DNA of 64,000 nt from Photobacterium aquae (GCF_001029445.1 NZ_LDOT01000024.1:62001-126000), one strand, 5' to 3'. Shown: positions 50,973 to 59,287, numbered from the stretch's first letter. A program made the numbers and translations. The notes: a model not told the origin generated them from the letters alone.

Positions 50973-51044
50973 GGCACCGGCCTAGGATGCCGAGCTCAAC
51001 ACATCCCCGCTAAAGGCTGTTAGACTGGCTCCTTTGCCGGTGCC
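50973..51044 (-). other. Predicted three-way-junction RNA in the fabB 3' UTR
   Basis: A perfect 9-bp closing stem (GGCACCGGC / GCCGGTGCC) encloses two hairpins on the transcript: AAAGG / CCTTT extended by GCC/GGC-type pairs, and GGATG / CATCC. This is well organised for an untranslated region. Confidence 0.5.
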
Positions 51045-51093
51045 GATCCTGGATAATGACAAAAGTTAGTATTATTCGCGTGTCGACGGCCAA

Positions 51094-52308
51094 TTAGCCT
51101 TCGAACTTCTTGATAACCAATGTCGCGTTAGTGCCACCGAAACCGAAGCTGTTCGACATTACAGTCTTCAATTCCTGATCGCGTTTCTCAGTAACAATGT
51201 CCAGACCTTCAGCAGCCGCATCCAAATTCACGATATTGATACTTGGTGCAATGAAGTTGTTGTCCAGCATTAGCGTTGAGTAAATCGCCTCGTGAACACC
51301 TGCCGCACCCAGTGCGTGGCCCGTCATCGCCTTGGTCGCAGAAATCGCAGGGCTGTTCTCGCCGAACAACTCTTGGATCGCGCCCAGCTCTTTCAGGTCG
51401 CCAACCGGCGTAGATGTACCGTGGGTATTGATGTAGTCAACCGGTGCATCCAGATCCTGCATCGCCATCTTCATACAGCGCACCGCACCTTCGCCCGAAG
51501 GGGCAACCATGTCGTAGCCGTCAGATGTCGCGCCGTAACCCACGATTTCACCGTAGATTTTCGCGCCGCGCGCCAATGCGTGCTCAAGCTCTTCGATAAC
51601 CAGCATGCCGCCGCCACCAGAGATAACGAAACCGTCACGATCAGCATCGTAAGTACGAGATGCCTGCTCAGGAGTTTCGTTGTACTTGGTAGACAACGCG
51701 CCCATCGCATCAAACATCATGGTCATTGACCAATCAAGCTCTTCACCGCCACCTGCAAACATGACGTCTTGTTTGCCTAGCTGGATAAGTTCAACCGCAT
51801 GGCCGATACAGTGAGCAGATGTCGCACACGCAGAGCTCATCGAGTAGTTCACGCCACGGATCTTAAACGGTGTAGCCAAACAAGCCGAAACCGTTGAAGA
51901 CATCGTACGCGGTACCATGTAAGGACCTACACGCTTCACGCCTTTTTCGCGCATAGTATCAGTCGCAACAACCTGGTTAAGCGCAGAAGCGCCGCCCGAA
52001 CCGGCTACAAGGCCAGTACGATCGTTGGAAACTTGGTCTTCAGACAAGCCCGCATCGGCAATGGCCTGCTCCATAGAAAGGTAAGCGTACGCAGCCGCAT
52101 CACCCATAAAGCGCATTTTCTTACGGTCAATGTGCTCAGACGGTGTGATTTTCAGATCGCCCCACACATTGCTGCGCAGATTCTTCTCAGCAAACTGCTC
52201 AGAAAAAGTAATACCGGACTTACCCGCTTTCAGAGACTCCAGCACTTCTTCCACGTTGTTACCAATGCTGGACACAATACCCATGCCAGTAATTACGGCT
52301 CGTTTCAT
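51094..52308 (-). CDS. fabB: 3-oxoacyl-ACP synthase I FabB
   Basis: A 404-residue condensing enzyme of fatty-acid elongation, required for unsaturated fatty acids. Catalytic Cys in MSSACATSAHCIGHAVELIQ (about residue 163), His in INTHGTSTPVGD (about 298) and TKAMTGHALGAAG (about 333). AGGAA precedes the ATG. It is alone in its transcription unit, with a long structured 3' tail and a FadR-like site upstream. Confidence 0.97.
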   Translation of the reverse strand: MKRAVITGMGIVSSIGNNVEEVLESLKAGKSGITFSEQFAEKNLRSNVWGDLKITPSEHIDRKKMRFMGDAAAYAYLSMEQAIADAGLSEDQVSNDRTGLVAGSGGASALNQVVATDTMREKGVKRVGPYMVPRTMSSTVSACLATPFKIRGVNYSMSSACATSAHCIGHAVELIQLGKQDVMFAGGGEELDWSMTMMFDAMGALSTKYNETPEQASRTYDADRDGFVISGGGGMLVIEELEHALARGAKIYGEIVGYGATSDGYDMVAPSGEGAVRCMKMAMQDLDAPVDYINTHGTSTPVGDLKELGAIQELFGENSPAISATKAMTGHALGAAGVHEAIYSTLMLDNNFIAPSINIVNLDAAAEGLDIVTEKRDQELKTVMSNSFGFGGTNATLVIKKFEG

Positions 52309-52327
52309 GATGTATTCCTACTGTCTG

Positions 52328-52400
52328 TTATACCCAAGTCATCTCAGTATGGACGGCAACGGCTGCCTGCAAAGGCCACTCTGCGCCAACTTGGGTATAA
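52328..52400. repeat. 73-bp palindromic element with perfect TTATACCCAAG ends
   Basis: The ends TTATACCCAAG and CTTGGGTATAA are exact inverse copies (11 bases) around a 51-base centre. It lies in the fabB 5' UTR, between the start codon and the presumed promoter. The left end aligns with the element at 48362. Confidence 0.75.
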
Positions 52401-52414
52401 CGTGGATGTTCACT

Positions 52415-52453
52415 TATCATTATCGCGTAAAATATACCGTGCCGACCTGATAA
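52415..52453 (-). promoter_or_regulatory. Possible FadR-activated promoter of fabB
   Basis: TACCGTGCCGACCTGAT (52436-52452, plus strand) matches 12 of 16 fixed positions of the FadR consensus I recall, including CNGACCTG. On the minus strand a GATAATGAT -10-like stretch lies about 20 bases downstream, which puts the site near -35/-40, where FadR activates fabB in E. coli. Confidence 0.42.
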
Positions 52454-52660
52454 ATTCACCATCAGGGCCAACGGCAGAAGCGGCTACTTACGCCAAGACA
52501 TTCTTTTTGCTAAGTGGATAATAACGGCTTTAGCCCGCAAAAGTGGTCAGCTTTCCTTTTGATCGGGTACAATCCCCGCCCAACAGGGTGTTCACTGGGT
52601 GTTTTGTACACAAAACCCGCTCGCCAACGAATACCATTGGCACACTAACCACTTGCAACA

Positions 52661-54727
52661 ATGAGGTTTCTTCCCTTGTCAGATTCAGCCAAACCGTCAA
52701 CTACAACCAGTCGTACCCGTATCGAAAACGCGGTACTGGACTGGAACGATGCCGGCACACCGGTTTCCAACGACTTTGATGATGTGTATTTCTCCAACAC
52801 CAATGGCCTCGAAGAAACCCGCTATGTATTTCTCAAGCAGAACGGATTGCCCGAACGCTGGGAACAAAGCGAGCACCGCCGCTTTGTCGTGGCCGAAACC
52901 GGCTTCGGAACCGGCCTAAACTTTCTGGCGGTGTGGCAGTGGTTCAAGGCATTCCGGGCTGCAAACCCCGATGCCCCCCTGCGCGAGCTGCACTTTATCA
53001 GCTTCGAAAAGTTTCCCGTCACCCTGACCGATCTGGTCAAGGCGCATGAGTCATGGCCGGAGTTGGCCGACTTGGCCAGCCAGCTCCACGCCCATTATCC
53101 ACCAGCCGTTGCCGACTGCCACCGTATTGTACTCGAAGATGGCCTGATTACCCTAGACTTGTGGTTCGGTGATATCAAAGACTGTATGCCGCAGGTATGG
53201 ACCGGCGACGACGGCATCGTTGATGCCTGGTTCCTTGACGGCTTTGCCCCGAGCAAGAACCCTGAAATGTGGAGCCAGAGCCTGTTCGACGGCATGGCCA
53301 AACTGGCCCGCCAAGGCGGCACGGTTGCCACCTTTACCGCTGCGGGCTTTGTCCGCCGAGGCCTGCTCGATGCCGGCTTCAAGATGTGGAAAGTCAAAGG
53401 CTTCGGCAAAAAGCGGGAAATGATCGCGGGCAGACTGAGCGAGCGCCACACCCCGGCCAACACCAAGCCGTGGTATCACCGCAAGGCGGCTTCGCGACAA
53501 GATGGCAATGCTATCGCCATCATCGGTGGCGGTATCGCCTCGGCCACTACCGCATTGGCACTGGCTCGCCGAGGCGTTGCAACCACCCTGTACTGCCGTG
53601 ACGGCCAGCTCGCAGAAGGTGCATCCGGCAACCGACAGGGAGCGGTATACCCGCTGCTTAACGGATCCAACGATGCTCTGTCGCGCTTCTTCGCTCCGGC
53701 CTTCCTCTATGCCCGCCAGTTTGTCGAGCAAGCGGCCGAAAAAGCCAACTTCGCCCACGGCTGGAGCGGCGTAACCCAATTGGCATGGGACGACAACACC
53801 ACCAGCAAGCTCGCCAAAATGATGAGCGGCGGCTTCCCAGACGCACTGATCCGCGAGCTAGACAACGAGCAAACCCAAGCCGTAACGGGCGTGGCAACCG
53901 GCCATGCCAGCGTCAACTACCCGCTTGGCGGCTGGCTGTGCCCACAAGAGCTAACCCGAGAGCTACTGGCAATGGCCGAGCAGAGCGGTTCACTCACCAT
54001 CAAGACCGGGTGCGATATCACCACCCTTGAGCACAACAGCCAGACAAACCAGTGGCAACTAGGCGACAGCGAGGGCAACCATTACAGCCACGAGTGCGTG
54101 ATTGTTGCCAACGGCCACCGTTTTGCCGACTACCCGCAAACCCAGCCGATCCCAGCCTACTCGGTGCGCGGCCAAGTCAGCCATATCCCGACCAACCCAT
54201 CGCTGGGCGAGCTGAAAACCGTACTCTGCTATGACGGCTACCTGACGCCGGTCAATGCCAGCGGCGAGAGCCACTGCATCGGTGCCAGCTACCGCCGTGG
54301 CAGCACCGAACTGGACTTCAGCGAAAGCGAACATGCCGATAACAAACAACGTCTGGTTGATTGCCTGCCGCAAGCCGACTGGCCTGCCGCCATTGATATG
54401 TCAGCCAACCAAGCCCGCGTCGGAATCCGCTGTGCCAGCCGTGACCACCTACCGTTTGTCGGCGACGTGTGCCGCTACGACGACCTGCTGCGCCAGTACG
54501 ACAACCTTAAAAATGAACAGGACAACGCAGAACGCGTGCCGACCTATCTGAACCTCTATGCCATGATCGGCCTTGGTTCACGCGGCCTGAGCTCAGCCCC
54601 ACTGCTTGGCGAGCTACTGGCATCGCAGATCTGCGGTGATCCACTACCGCTGCCTGTCAGCGTACTGGAGGCTTTGCATCCAGGCCGGATGTGGGTGCGC
54701 AAGCTGGTCAAAGGCAAGCAGCTATAA
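52661..54727 (+). CDS. mnmC: Bifunctional tRNA mnm5s2U34 enzyme MnmC
   Basis: A 688-residue fusion. The N-terminal half is the MnmC2 methyltransferase (TPVSNDFDDVYFSN, VVAETGFGTGLNFLAVW, GIVDAWFLDGFAPSKNPEMW). The C-terminal half, from about residue 285, is the FAD-dependent MnmC1 oxidase (AIAIIGGGIASATTALALA). It finishes the wobble-uridine side chain of several tRNAs. ATG 52661 has no ribosome-binding site, whereas TTG 52676 has GAGG 9 bases upstream, so the true start may be five codons later. Confidence 0.93.
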   Translation: MRFLPLSDSAKPSTTTSRTRIENAVLDWNDAGTPVSNDFDDVYFSNTNGLEETRYVFLKQNGLPERWEQSEHRRFVVAETGFGTGLNFLAVWQWFKAFRAANPDAPLRELHFISFEKFPVTLTDLVKAHESWPELADLASQLHAHYPPAVADCHRIVLEDGLITLDLWFGDIKDCMPQVWTGDDGIVDAWFLDGFAPSKNPEMWSQSLFDGMAKLARQGGTVATFTAAGFVRRGLLDAGFKMWKVKGFGKKREMIAGRLSERHTPANTKPWYHRKAASRQDGNAIAIIGGGIASATTALALARRGVATTLYCRDGQLAEGASGNRQGAVYPLLNGSNDALSRFFAPAFLYARQFVEQAAEKANFAHGWSGVTQLAWDDNTTSKLAKMMSGGFPDALIRELDNEQTQAVTGVATGHASVNYPLGGWLCPQELTRELLAMAEQSGSLTIKTGCDITTLEHNSQTNQWQLGDSEGNHYSHECVIVANGHRFADYPQTQPIPAYSVRGQVSHIPTNPSLGELKTVLCYDGYLTPVNASGESHCIGASYRRGSTELDFSESEHADNKQRLVDCLPQADWPAAIDMSANQARVGIRCASRDHLPFVGDVCRYDDLLRQYDNLKNEQDNAERVPTYLNLYAMIGLGSRGLSSAPLLGELLASQICGDPLPLPVSVLEALHPGRMWVRKLVKGKQL

Positions 54728-54768
54728 GGCTCTTTGTCGATCGCCGTTCAGGCAAGTTCATAAACAAC

Positions 54769-54808
54769 AAAGCCCCCGGCATTGGGAAATGCCGGGGGCT
54801 TTGTTTTC
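54769..54808. terminator. Bidirectional terminator between mnmC and the Ser-rich protein gene
   Basis: A 15-bp perfect stem (AAAGCCCCCGGCATT / AATGCCGGGGGCTTT, loop GGGA) with T-rich tails in both directions. Confidence 0.92.
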
Positions 54809-54856
54809 GCTGCCTGTCTTTTTTTATCTTCTACTTTATCTCGGCCGGAGTGCCAT

Positions 54857-55243
54857 CTACTCGGCCTCTGCCGTTACCGGTGGGGCATTGTCGTCATCAC
54901 CGCCGGTATCAGAGACCGCAACCGCGATAACAACCGCTGCCGCCCCCAACGCCAACACGGTGGCAGTGATCCCCCCGGCCGATGCGGCAAATGCAGTGTC
55001 GATCCCCGCCGCCTTGCCGGTTGCCTCTGCCTTAGCACTGGCTTGGGCAACTGCCGACTGGGCATTTGCTTGCGTTGTTTGCTGAACTGCCGAGCGCGAC
55101 GACGATGCTGTTGACGACGATGCTGTTGACGACGAAGGCACCGAGGACGAAGCTGCTTGGACTGGCTGCCCCGATTCCGCCGCAACAGCCGTGAAACAGA
55201 TCAAACTGGCAAATGCCATTACCACCAATGATTTAAACATCAT
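54857..55243 (-). CDS. Small exported Ser-rich protein with C-terminal hydrophobic segment (GfcA-like architecture)
   Basis: A 128-residue protein. A signal peptide (FKSLVVMAFASLICFTAVAA) is followed by a Ser/Ala/Gln-rich stretch with near-identical repeats (SSSTASSSTASSS), then a Gly/Ala/Val hydrophobic helix (GGITATVLALGAAAVVIAVA) and an acidic tail (DTGGDDDNAPP). This order recalls the Thr-rich GfcA (YmcD) protein of E. coli capsule operons, but the similarity is one of layout, not clear homology. Function is unknown. It may be a membrane-bound envelope protein. It is the only gene in its unit. Confidence 0.7.
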   Translation of the reverse strand: MMFKSLVVMAFASLICFTAVAAESGQPVQAASSSVPSSSTASSSTASSSRSAVQQTTQANAQSAVAQASAKAEATGKAAGIDTAFAASAGGITATVLALGAAAVVIAVAVSDTGGDDDNAPPVTAEAE

Positions 55244-55398
55244 GGTTCCCCTTCTAACATTACCAAACCCATTATTATTAATATGTCTGTAATTATAGAT
55301 GGAGAACCAAATCCGCCGTCTCAGTTATGAGCCTAGCCCGTGAGACATCTGAAGTCTCACCGCACATCAAGTGTACCTGTCTGATCGCCCGCCCAATA

Positions 55399-56850
55399 TC
55401 AGCTGGTCAAAGATACCGGCTTATCGATATTAGCCGTTACCACTACTTCACTATCAGGCTTCACTCGGCGCAATTGAGCGGCAAAGGCCTGCTGGGCCGG
55501 AGCATCCCCGTGCACAACCCTTATCTGCTCCGGCCCTACCTCTATTCCCTCGACAAATTTCAGCAAATCAGCCTGATCCGCATGAGCTGAATAACCGGAA
55601 ATCTGATGGATCTTCGCCTTCACCGGTATGTTTTCGCGCTGGATGTCGATCTCAGCAGGTTCCTCCAGCAAAGCTCTTCCGGTCGTCCCCCATGCCTGAT
55701 AACCGATGAACACCACATCTGTACGGGGATCGGGCAACAGCGCCTTGAGATAATTGACAATCCGTCCCCCTTCGCACATCCCGCTGGCGGCAATGACCAC
55801 CGCAGGCTCTCCGCTCTGGCGCAAGCGGTTGACCAGCTTAATATGTTCTTCGTGGCTCTCGATAGACACGCACTGCGAGAAAGAAAGCGGATAATGCCCT
55901 TTTAACACCCTGTGCTTCGCTTCTTTGGCCCATAGACGCTGGAACACCTCATACTGCTCGGTAATTTTTCCGGCTAATGGCGAATCCAAAATAATCGGCA
56001 ATGTTGACCAGTTAAAATTGCCAACTGCCCGCCCGGCGCTCTTGCCCCGGCCTTTTCTACCGTCCCATTTCTGGTTTTCTGCATCAGCCTCTGCCTTGGC
56101 AGCGACCTCGCTCAAAATCATCTCAATATCAAACAGCAGCTCTTGGGTTCGACCGACACTGAACGACGGGATCAGGATCGACCCACCATCAACCAACGAC
56201 TTGGCAATCACCTCCGCCAAGCGGCAGCTCCGCTCAGTCACATTGTCATGCAACCGATCACCATAGGTGCTTTCTATCACCAGGGTATCGGCACGCTGCG
56301 GAGGAACCGGATCGACCAGCAACGGCGTGTCACATGGGCCGAGATCGCCAGAAAAGACCACCACCTTGCCATCAGCCAGCTCCAATTCGATATATGCAGA
56401 GCCGAGGATATGGCCCGCCTGACGGAAGCAGGCTTTCACCCGCCCACCATCGGCCAGTGTCACCACCGCCTGGCAGTTGAACGGCACCGGGCGCAGCAAG
56501 GAGCTGACCAAATTAATAAACGTACTGCGCTGCTCCTTGCCCAGCTTCAGCTGAATCTTCAGGGCATCGTCAAGCATTAGAGGCAGCAAGGCGGCGGTTG
56601 CCTCGCTGGCGTAAATCGGACGGCGGAATCCCGCTGCCAATAGCCAAGGAATGCGGCCAACATGATCGATGTGGCAATGGGTCAGTAACAGGGCGTCGAT
56701 GTGATCTACCGGAAACTCTATATCCAATGACCCATTTTTTTCATCACCCTGAAACAAGCCACAATCGATAAGAATGCCGCGTTGCTGAATGCGTAACTCG
56801 TGACAGGATCCCGTGACACCCGAGTGGGCGCCATGATGAATGATTTGCAT
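55399..56850 (-). CDS. MBL-fold beta-CASP ribonuclease (CPSF73-like RNA exonuclease)
   Basis: A 483-residue metallo-beta-lactamase enzyme with an inserted beta-CASP domain and an RMMBL end. The zinc site is in LLTHCHIDHVGRIPWL (HxHxDH-type, about residue 56-61), with AGHILGSAYIEL and VVFSGDLGP following; beta-CASP segments are VIESTYGDR, KGHYPLSFSQ and VVIAASGMCEGGRI; the last motif is GYSAHADQADLL. Relatives cut or trim RNA. The start at 56850 (MQIIHHGAHSG) has AAGGTGA upstream. The leader holds two strong hairpins. Confidence 0.9.
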   Translation of the reverse strand: MQIIHHGAHSGVTGSCHELRIQQRGILIDCGLFQGDEKNGSLDIEFPVDHIDALLLTHCHIDHVGRIPWLLAAGFRRPIYASEATAALLPLMLDDALKIQLKLGKEQRSTFINLVSSLLRPVPFNCQAVVTLADGGRVKACFRQAGHILGSAYIELELADGKVVVFSGDLGPCDTPLLVDPVPPQRADTLVIESTYGDRLHDNVTERSCRLAEVIAKSLVDGGSILIPSFSVGRTQELLFDIEMILSEVAAKAEADAENQKWDGRKGRGKSAGRAVGNFNWSTLPIILDSPLAGKITEQYEVFQRLWAKEAKHRVLKGHYPLSFSQCVSIESHEEHIKLVNRLRQSGEPAVVIAASGMCEGGRIVNYLKALLPDPRTDVVFIGYQAWGTTGRALLEEPAEIDIQRENIPVKAKIHQISGYSAHADQADLLKFVEGIEVGPEQIRVVHGDAPAQQAFAAQLRRVKPDSEVVVTANIDKPVSLTS

Positions 56851-56893
56851 GGTTTCACCTTCAAGAAATATACCGAGCGATAATGGCAAAACT

Positions 56894-56918
56894 CCCCGCA
56901 GGCAAAAGCCTGATGGGG
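56894..56918 (-). other. Leader hairpin of the RNA exonuclease gene
   Basis: A GC-rich stem (CCCC and GGGG arms extended by CAGGC / GCCTG with a short bulge, loop TTTT) 44 bases before the start codon. Confidence 0.6.
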
Positions 56919-56940
56919 TATTCTCCCGACTCACTTCACG

Positions 56941-56984
56941 AAAAAAAGAATGAATAATCCCTGTGGTTCATTCATGAGGGATTA
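56941..56984 (-). terminator. Terminator-like hairpin upstream of the RNA exonuclease gene
   Basis: An 8-bp perfect stem with a 14-base loop, followed on the minus strand by TTCATTC and seven T residues. It sits about 90 bases before the gene, so it would act as an attenuator or end a short upstream RNA. GAATGAA / TTCATTC can form an alternative stem. Confidence 0.5.
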
Positions 56985-57169
56985 ACGTAACACAACGCCC
57001 AAACTTGAAAGTCAAAAAAATGACTACACTTAAATCATAAGGGCAGCAACAAAGCAGTATTCAATGTGTGAATTTTGTCTAGCCTTTGAATTCTTTTGAA
57101 TGTATGACTTTTTCGATCTATGCAACCAGTATAACATTTACAAAACCAAAGCCTTGATAAGGAAGATCA

Positions 57170-58264
57170 ATGGAAAGTCAGCTTTACTTCGTCTTTTTGG
57201 CGTCATTTTGCGCACTCTATGTGCTCTGGCACATGGCGAAGAAAATACAGCTTGTCGATACCCCCAACGAACGTAAACATCATCAGGGGGTGATACCGCT
57301 AATCGGTGGCTTATCCATTTTTGCCAGCGTCGCTACCTGCGTGCTAACTTCCCCATTAAATACTATTGATTCAAATATTTATTTAATATTATCAAGCATA
57401 CTCGTCCTCGTTGGGGCGGTCGATGACAAGCTTGATATTAGCGTAAAATTCCGGATCGCCGTCCAAGTCGCAGTGTCATTTAGCCTGATTATCGTCAGTG
57501 ATTTGAAATTGGCCCAACTGGGTAATATTTTCGGATTCGGCGATATTACCTTATCTAATGCACTTAGCTATGCCATCACCGTTCTTGCCGTAGCCGGTGC
57601 TATCAATGCTTTCAATATGGTGGATGGTATAGACGGACTACTCGGTGGTTTGTCTGTAATAAGTTTCGCCGCACTTGGCTTTTTATTCATGCTTGCAGGC
57701 AACACAGATTTGTTTTCTTTCTGTCAAATTATTGTCATTGCCACCATCCCCTACCTAATGCTCAACCTCGGTTTTCCCTTTGGCAAACAATGGAAAATAT
57801 TCATGGGCGATGCAGGCAGTGTCTTCATCGGATTCACTGTGGTGTGGCTACTATTGCACGGCACGCAATCAGAGCAGGCCAGCTTCAAACCCGTCACCGC
57901 GCTGTGGGTTATCGCCCTACCACTGATGGACATGGCAACGATTATGATCCGCCGTCTGCGCAAGAAGCAGTCCCCCTTCAAGCCTGACCGCGAACACCTG
58001 CACCATATCTGCCAGCGCCTCGGCATGTCGCCGACCATGACCTTGTGCATGATCTGCCTGTTTGCCGCCAGCCTTGCTCTTATTGGGATCATTGGCGAAA
58101 TAAACGGGGTTGCCGACTACGTCATGTTTGCCGGTTTCATGGCAACCTTCGCCCTTTACTACACTACCATTTGTTATATCTGGCGGATCACCGCGCTTAT
58201 CCGCCGACTTCAAGCCAGCATCATGCCTCGCTTCTACTCTAAGATGGACAACATCAAAAAATAA
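57170..58264 (+). CDS. wecA: Undecaprenyl-phosphate GlcNAc-1-phosphate transferase WecA
   Basis: A 364-residue polytopic enzyme (about 11 helices) that loads GlcNAc-1-phosphate on undecaprenyl phosphate and so starts O-antigen and related glycans. Family motifs: LVDTPNERKHHQGVIPLIGG, VGAVDDKLDIS, NAFNMVDGIDGLLGG, KIFMGDAGSVFIGF and the HLHH motif in DREHLHHICQRLG. AAGGAAG precedes the ATG. Other members of the family (TagO, WbpL type) use different sugars, but length and motifs favour WecA. No other glycosyltransferase is nearby. Confidence 0.92.
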   Translation: MESQLYFVFLASFCALYVLWHMAKKIQLVDTPNERKHHQGVIPLIGGLSIFASVATCVLTSPLNTIDSNIYLILSSILVLVGAVDDKLDISVKFRIAVQVAVSFSLIIVSDLKLAQLGNIFGFGDITLSNALSYAITVLAVAGAINAFNMVDGIDGLLGGLSVISFAALGFLFMLAGNTDLFSFCQIIVIATIPYLMLNLGFPFGKQWKIFMGDAGSVFIGFTVVWLLLHGTQSEQASFKPVTALWVIALPLMDMATIMIRRLRKKQSPFKPDREHLHHICQRLGMSPTMTLCMICLFAASLALIGIIGEINGVADYVMFAGFMATFALYYTTICYIWRITALIRRLQASIMPRFYSKMDNIKK

Positions 58265-58576
58265 GCCCAGCCCTCGCCTCTTCAGCCTCGCCTTATGCTG
58301 CTGACAATAACGGGTCAGCGGCTACGGTTAGGCTGTTTGCCAATTTACCCGCATCACTATTTTTCGCTGCAACAAAGCGCTTCACGACGACTCAGCTGCA
58401 AGCATCTCCACAAAATTGTGTCACATTTATGCAACACCTGCATAATTGCCACGCCAGGCAGTACATTGGCTACCTATAATCAATTTACACAGCGGCTTTC
58501 ACAATTGGCGCATCAAAAATGCCGAGGTCAAAGATCGCTAAGGGACAGCAAAATCGCTCATTATCAGGAGGTACTC
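58265..58576. other. 312-bp region between wecA and the small-protein gene
   Basis: A GCTGCTGAC / GTCAGCGGC imperfect stem (58297-58322) could be a weak terminator for wecA; it lacks a T-run. The rest, which must include the small gene's promoter, shows no repeat. Confidence 0.4.
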
Positions 58577-58735
58577 ATGCACACAAAGGCTCACTTTGGC
58601 AACCTTGCCCAGCAGCTCCTGAATTACGTTTTATGGTTCGCCGTAAAATTCAGTTGTTTCCTTGATGAACTTGAAAAATATGACCAAATGGCCAAATCCA
58701 TTCGTCGTGAAGACCGTCGCAACAGCTATCGCTGA
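58577..58735 (+). CDS. 52-residue small protein of unknown function
   Basis: An open frame of 52 codons with a perfect AGGAGGT ribosome-binding site 5 bases before ATG 58577. The product MHTKAHFGNLAQQLL.. has an amphipathic or weakly membrane-seeking middle (LLNYVLWFAVKFSCFL) and a highly charged C-terminus (SIRREDRRNSYR), as in small membrane-peripheral or regulator peptides. I do not recognise the family. A longer frame from 58295 is less likely because this ATG has the only strong translation signal. Confidence 0.65.
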   Translation: MHTKAHFGNLAQQLLNYVLWFAVKFSCFLDELEKYDQMAKSIRREDRRNSYR

Positions 58736-58921
58736 TCGATCTGCAACAACCGCTATTCTCGTTCTCCGCCATCTTGGCCTCATCAGACAGGCGGCAAATT
58801 CGTCACATGTATTACCTTGTAGGTGCCAGATTATATTTGTGACAAGTGGCAACCTTTTACGCAAATTAATGCAACAAATACTACACTATCGTTAGAAGGA
58901 AAAAGCAGACCTAAGGAGATG

Positions 58922-59263
58922 ATGGTGAGAATAAGCAACGTACTTGGATTGGCCATCGCGATGACCGTCAGTGGCTGCGGCGCTACCTTTGATGATCATG
59001 CCGATGACTACGTCAATCTCGGCTTCGACCTCTGCGGATCAACGGCCAAGGTACATACCTTCGCCCGAAGCAAAAACGGCAGAATGCGGATTTCATGCGA
59101 CGACAACCGCTACTTCCTGCTGCATAACCACGATACCCTCGCCTATGCCAACGAGCTAAACGGGGTGTACTGCCTCGGCAAAGGCTTCTCGACATTTCGG
59201 GAGCGCCATAACGCCTATTCATTTGAATGCCTTGACCGTAAGCGTTTCCATATCCCCAAATAA
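58922..59263 (+). CDS. Small putative lipoprotein
   Basis: A 113-residue protein with a lipoprotein signal peptide, SNVLGLAIAMTVSGCGATFD, where VSGC is the lipobox and Cys the first mature residue; Asp follows three residues later. The mature part has four further cysteines (FDLCGS, ISCDDN, VYCLGK, FECLDR), suggesting two disulfides. Family not recognised. AAGGAG lies upstream of three consecutive start codons (ATG 58919, ATG 58922, GTG 58925); spacing does not decide among them. Confidence 0.68.
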   Translation: MVRISNVLGLAIAMTVSGCGATFDDHADDYVNLGFDLCGSTAKVHTFARSKNGRMRISCDDNRYFLLHNHDTLAYANELNGVYCLGKGFSTFRERHNAYSFECLDRKRFHIPK

Positions 59264-59287
59264 CCCGAATCCCTCCCTGCGTTCATA

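Larger units (their letters stand above)
52309..52660. other. 352-bp region between divergent fabB and mnmC
   Basis: Next to fabB is an inverted-repeat element (52328-52400), then a possible fabB promoter and FadR site (52415-52453). The mnmC side shows no clear promoter. Confidence 0.5.
56851..57169. other. 319-bp region between the RNA exonuclease gene and wecA, with structured leader
   Basis: On the minus strand, upstream of the exonuclease, are two hairpins: TAATCCCT / AGGGATTA (56955-56984) followed by TTCATTCTTTTTTTC, which looks like an intrinsic terminator, and CCCC-CAGGC-TTTT-GCCTG-GGGG (56894-56918). The wecA side is AT-rich with AAGGAAG before the start. Confidence 0.55.

Noticed and set aside
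53153..53779. A 208-codon minus-strand frame inside mnmC
   Set aside because: Antisense to a well-supported bifunctional gene, with no ribosome-binding site or recognisable family.
55090..55135. Repeated 15-base units as a possible CRISPR or phase-variable tract
   Set aside because: There are only about two units, in frame inside a Ser-rich coding region, with no spacers; recorded as a protein repeat instead.
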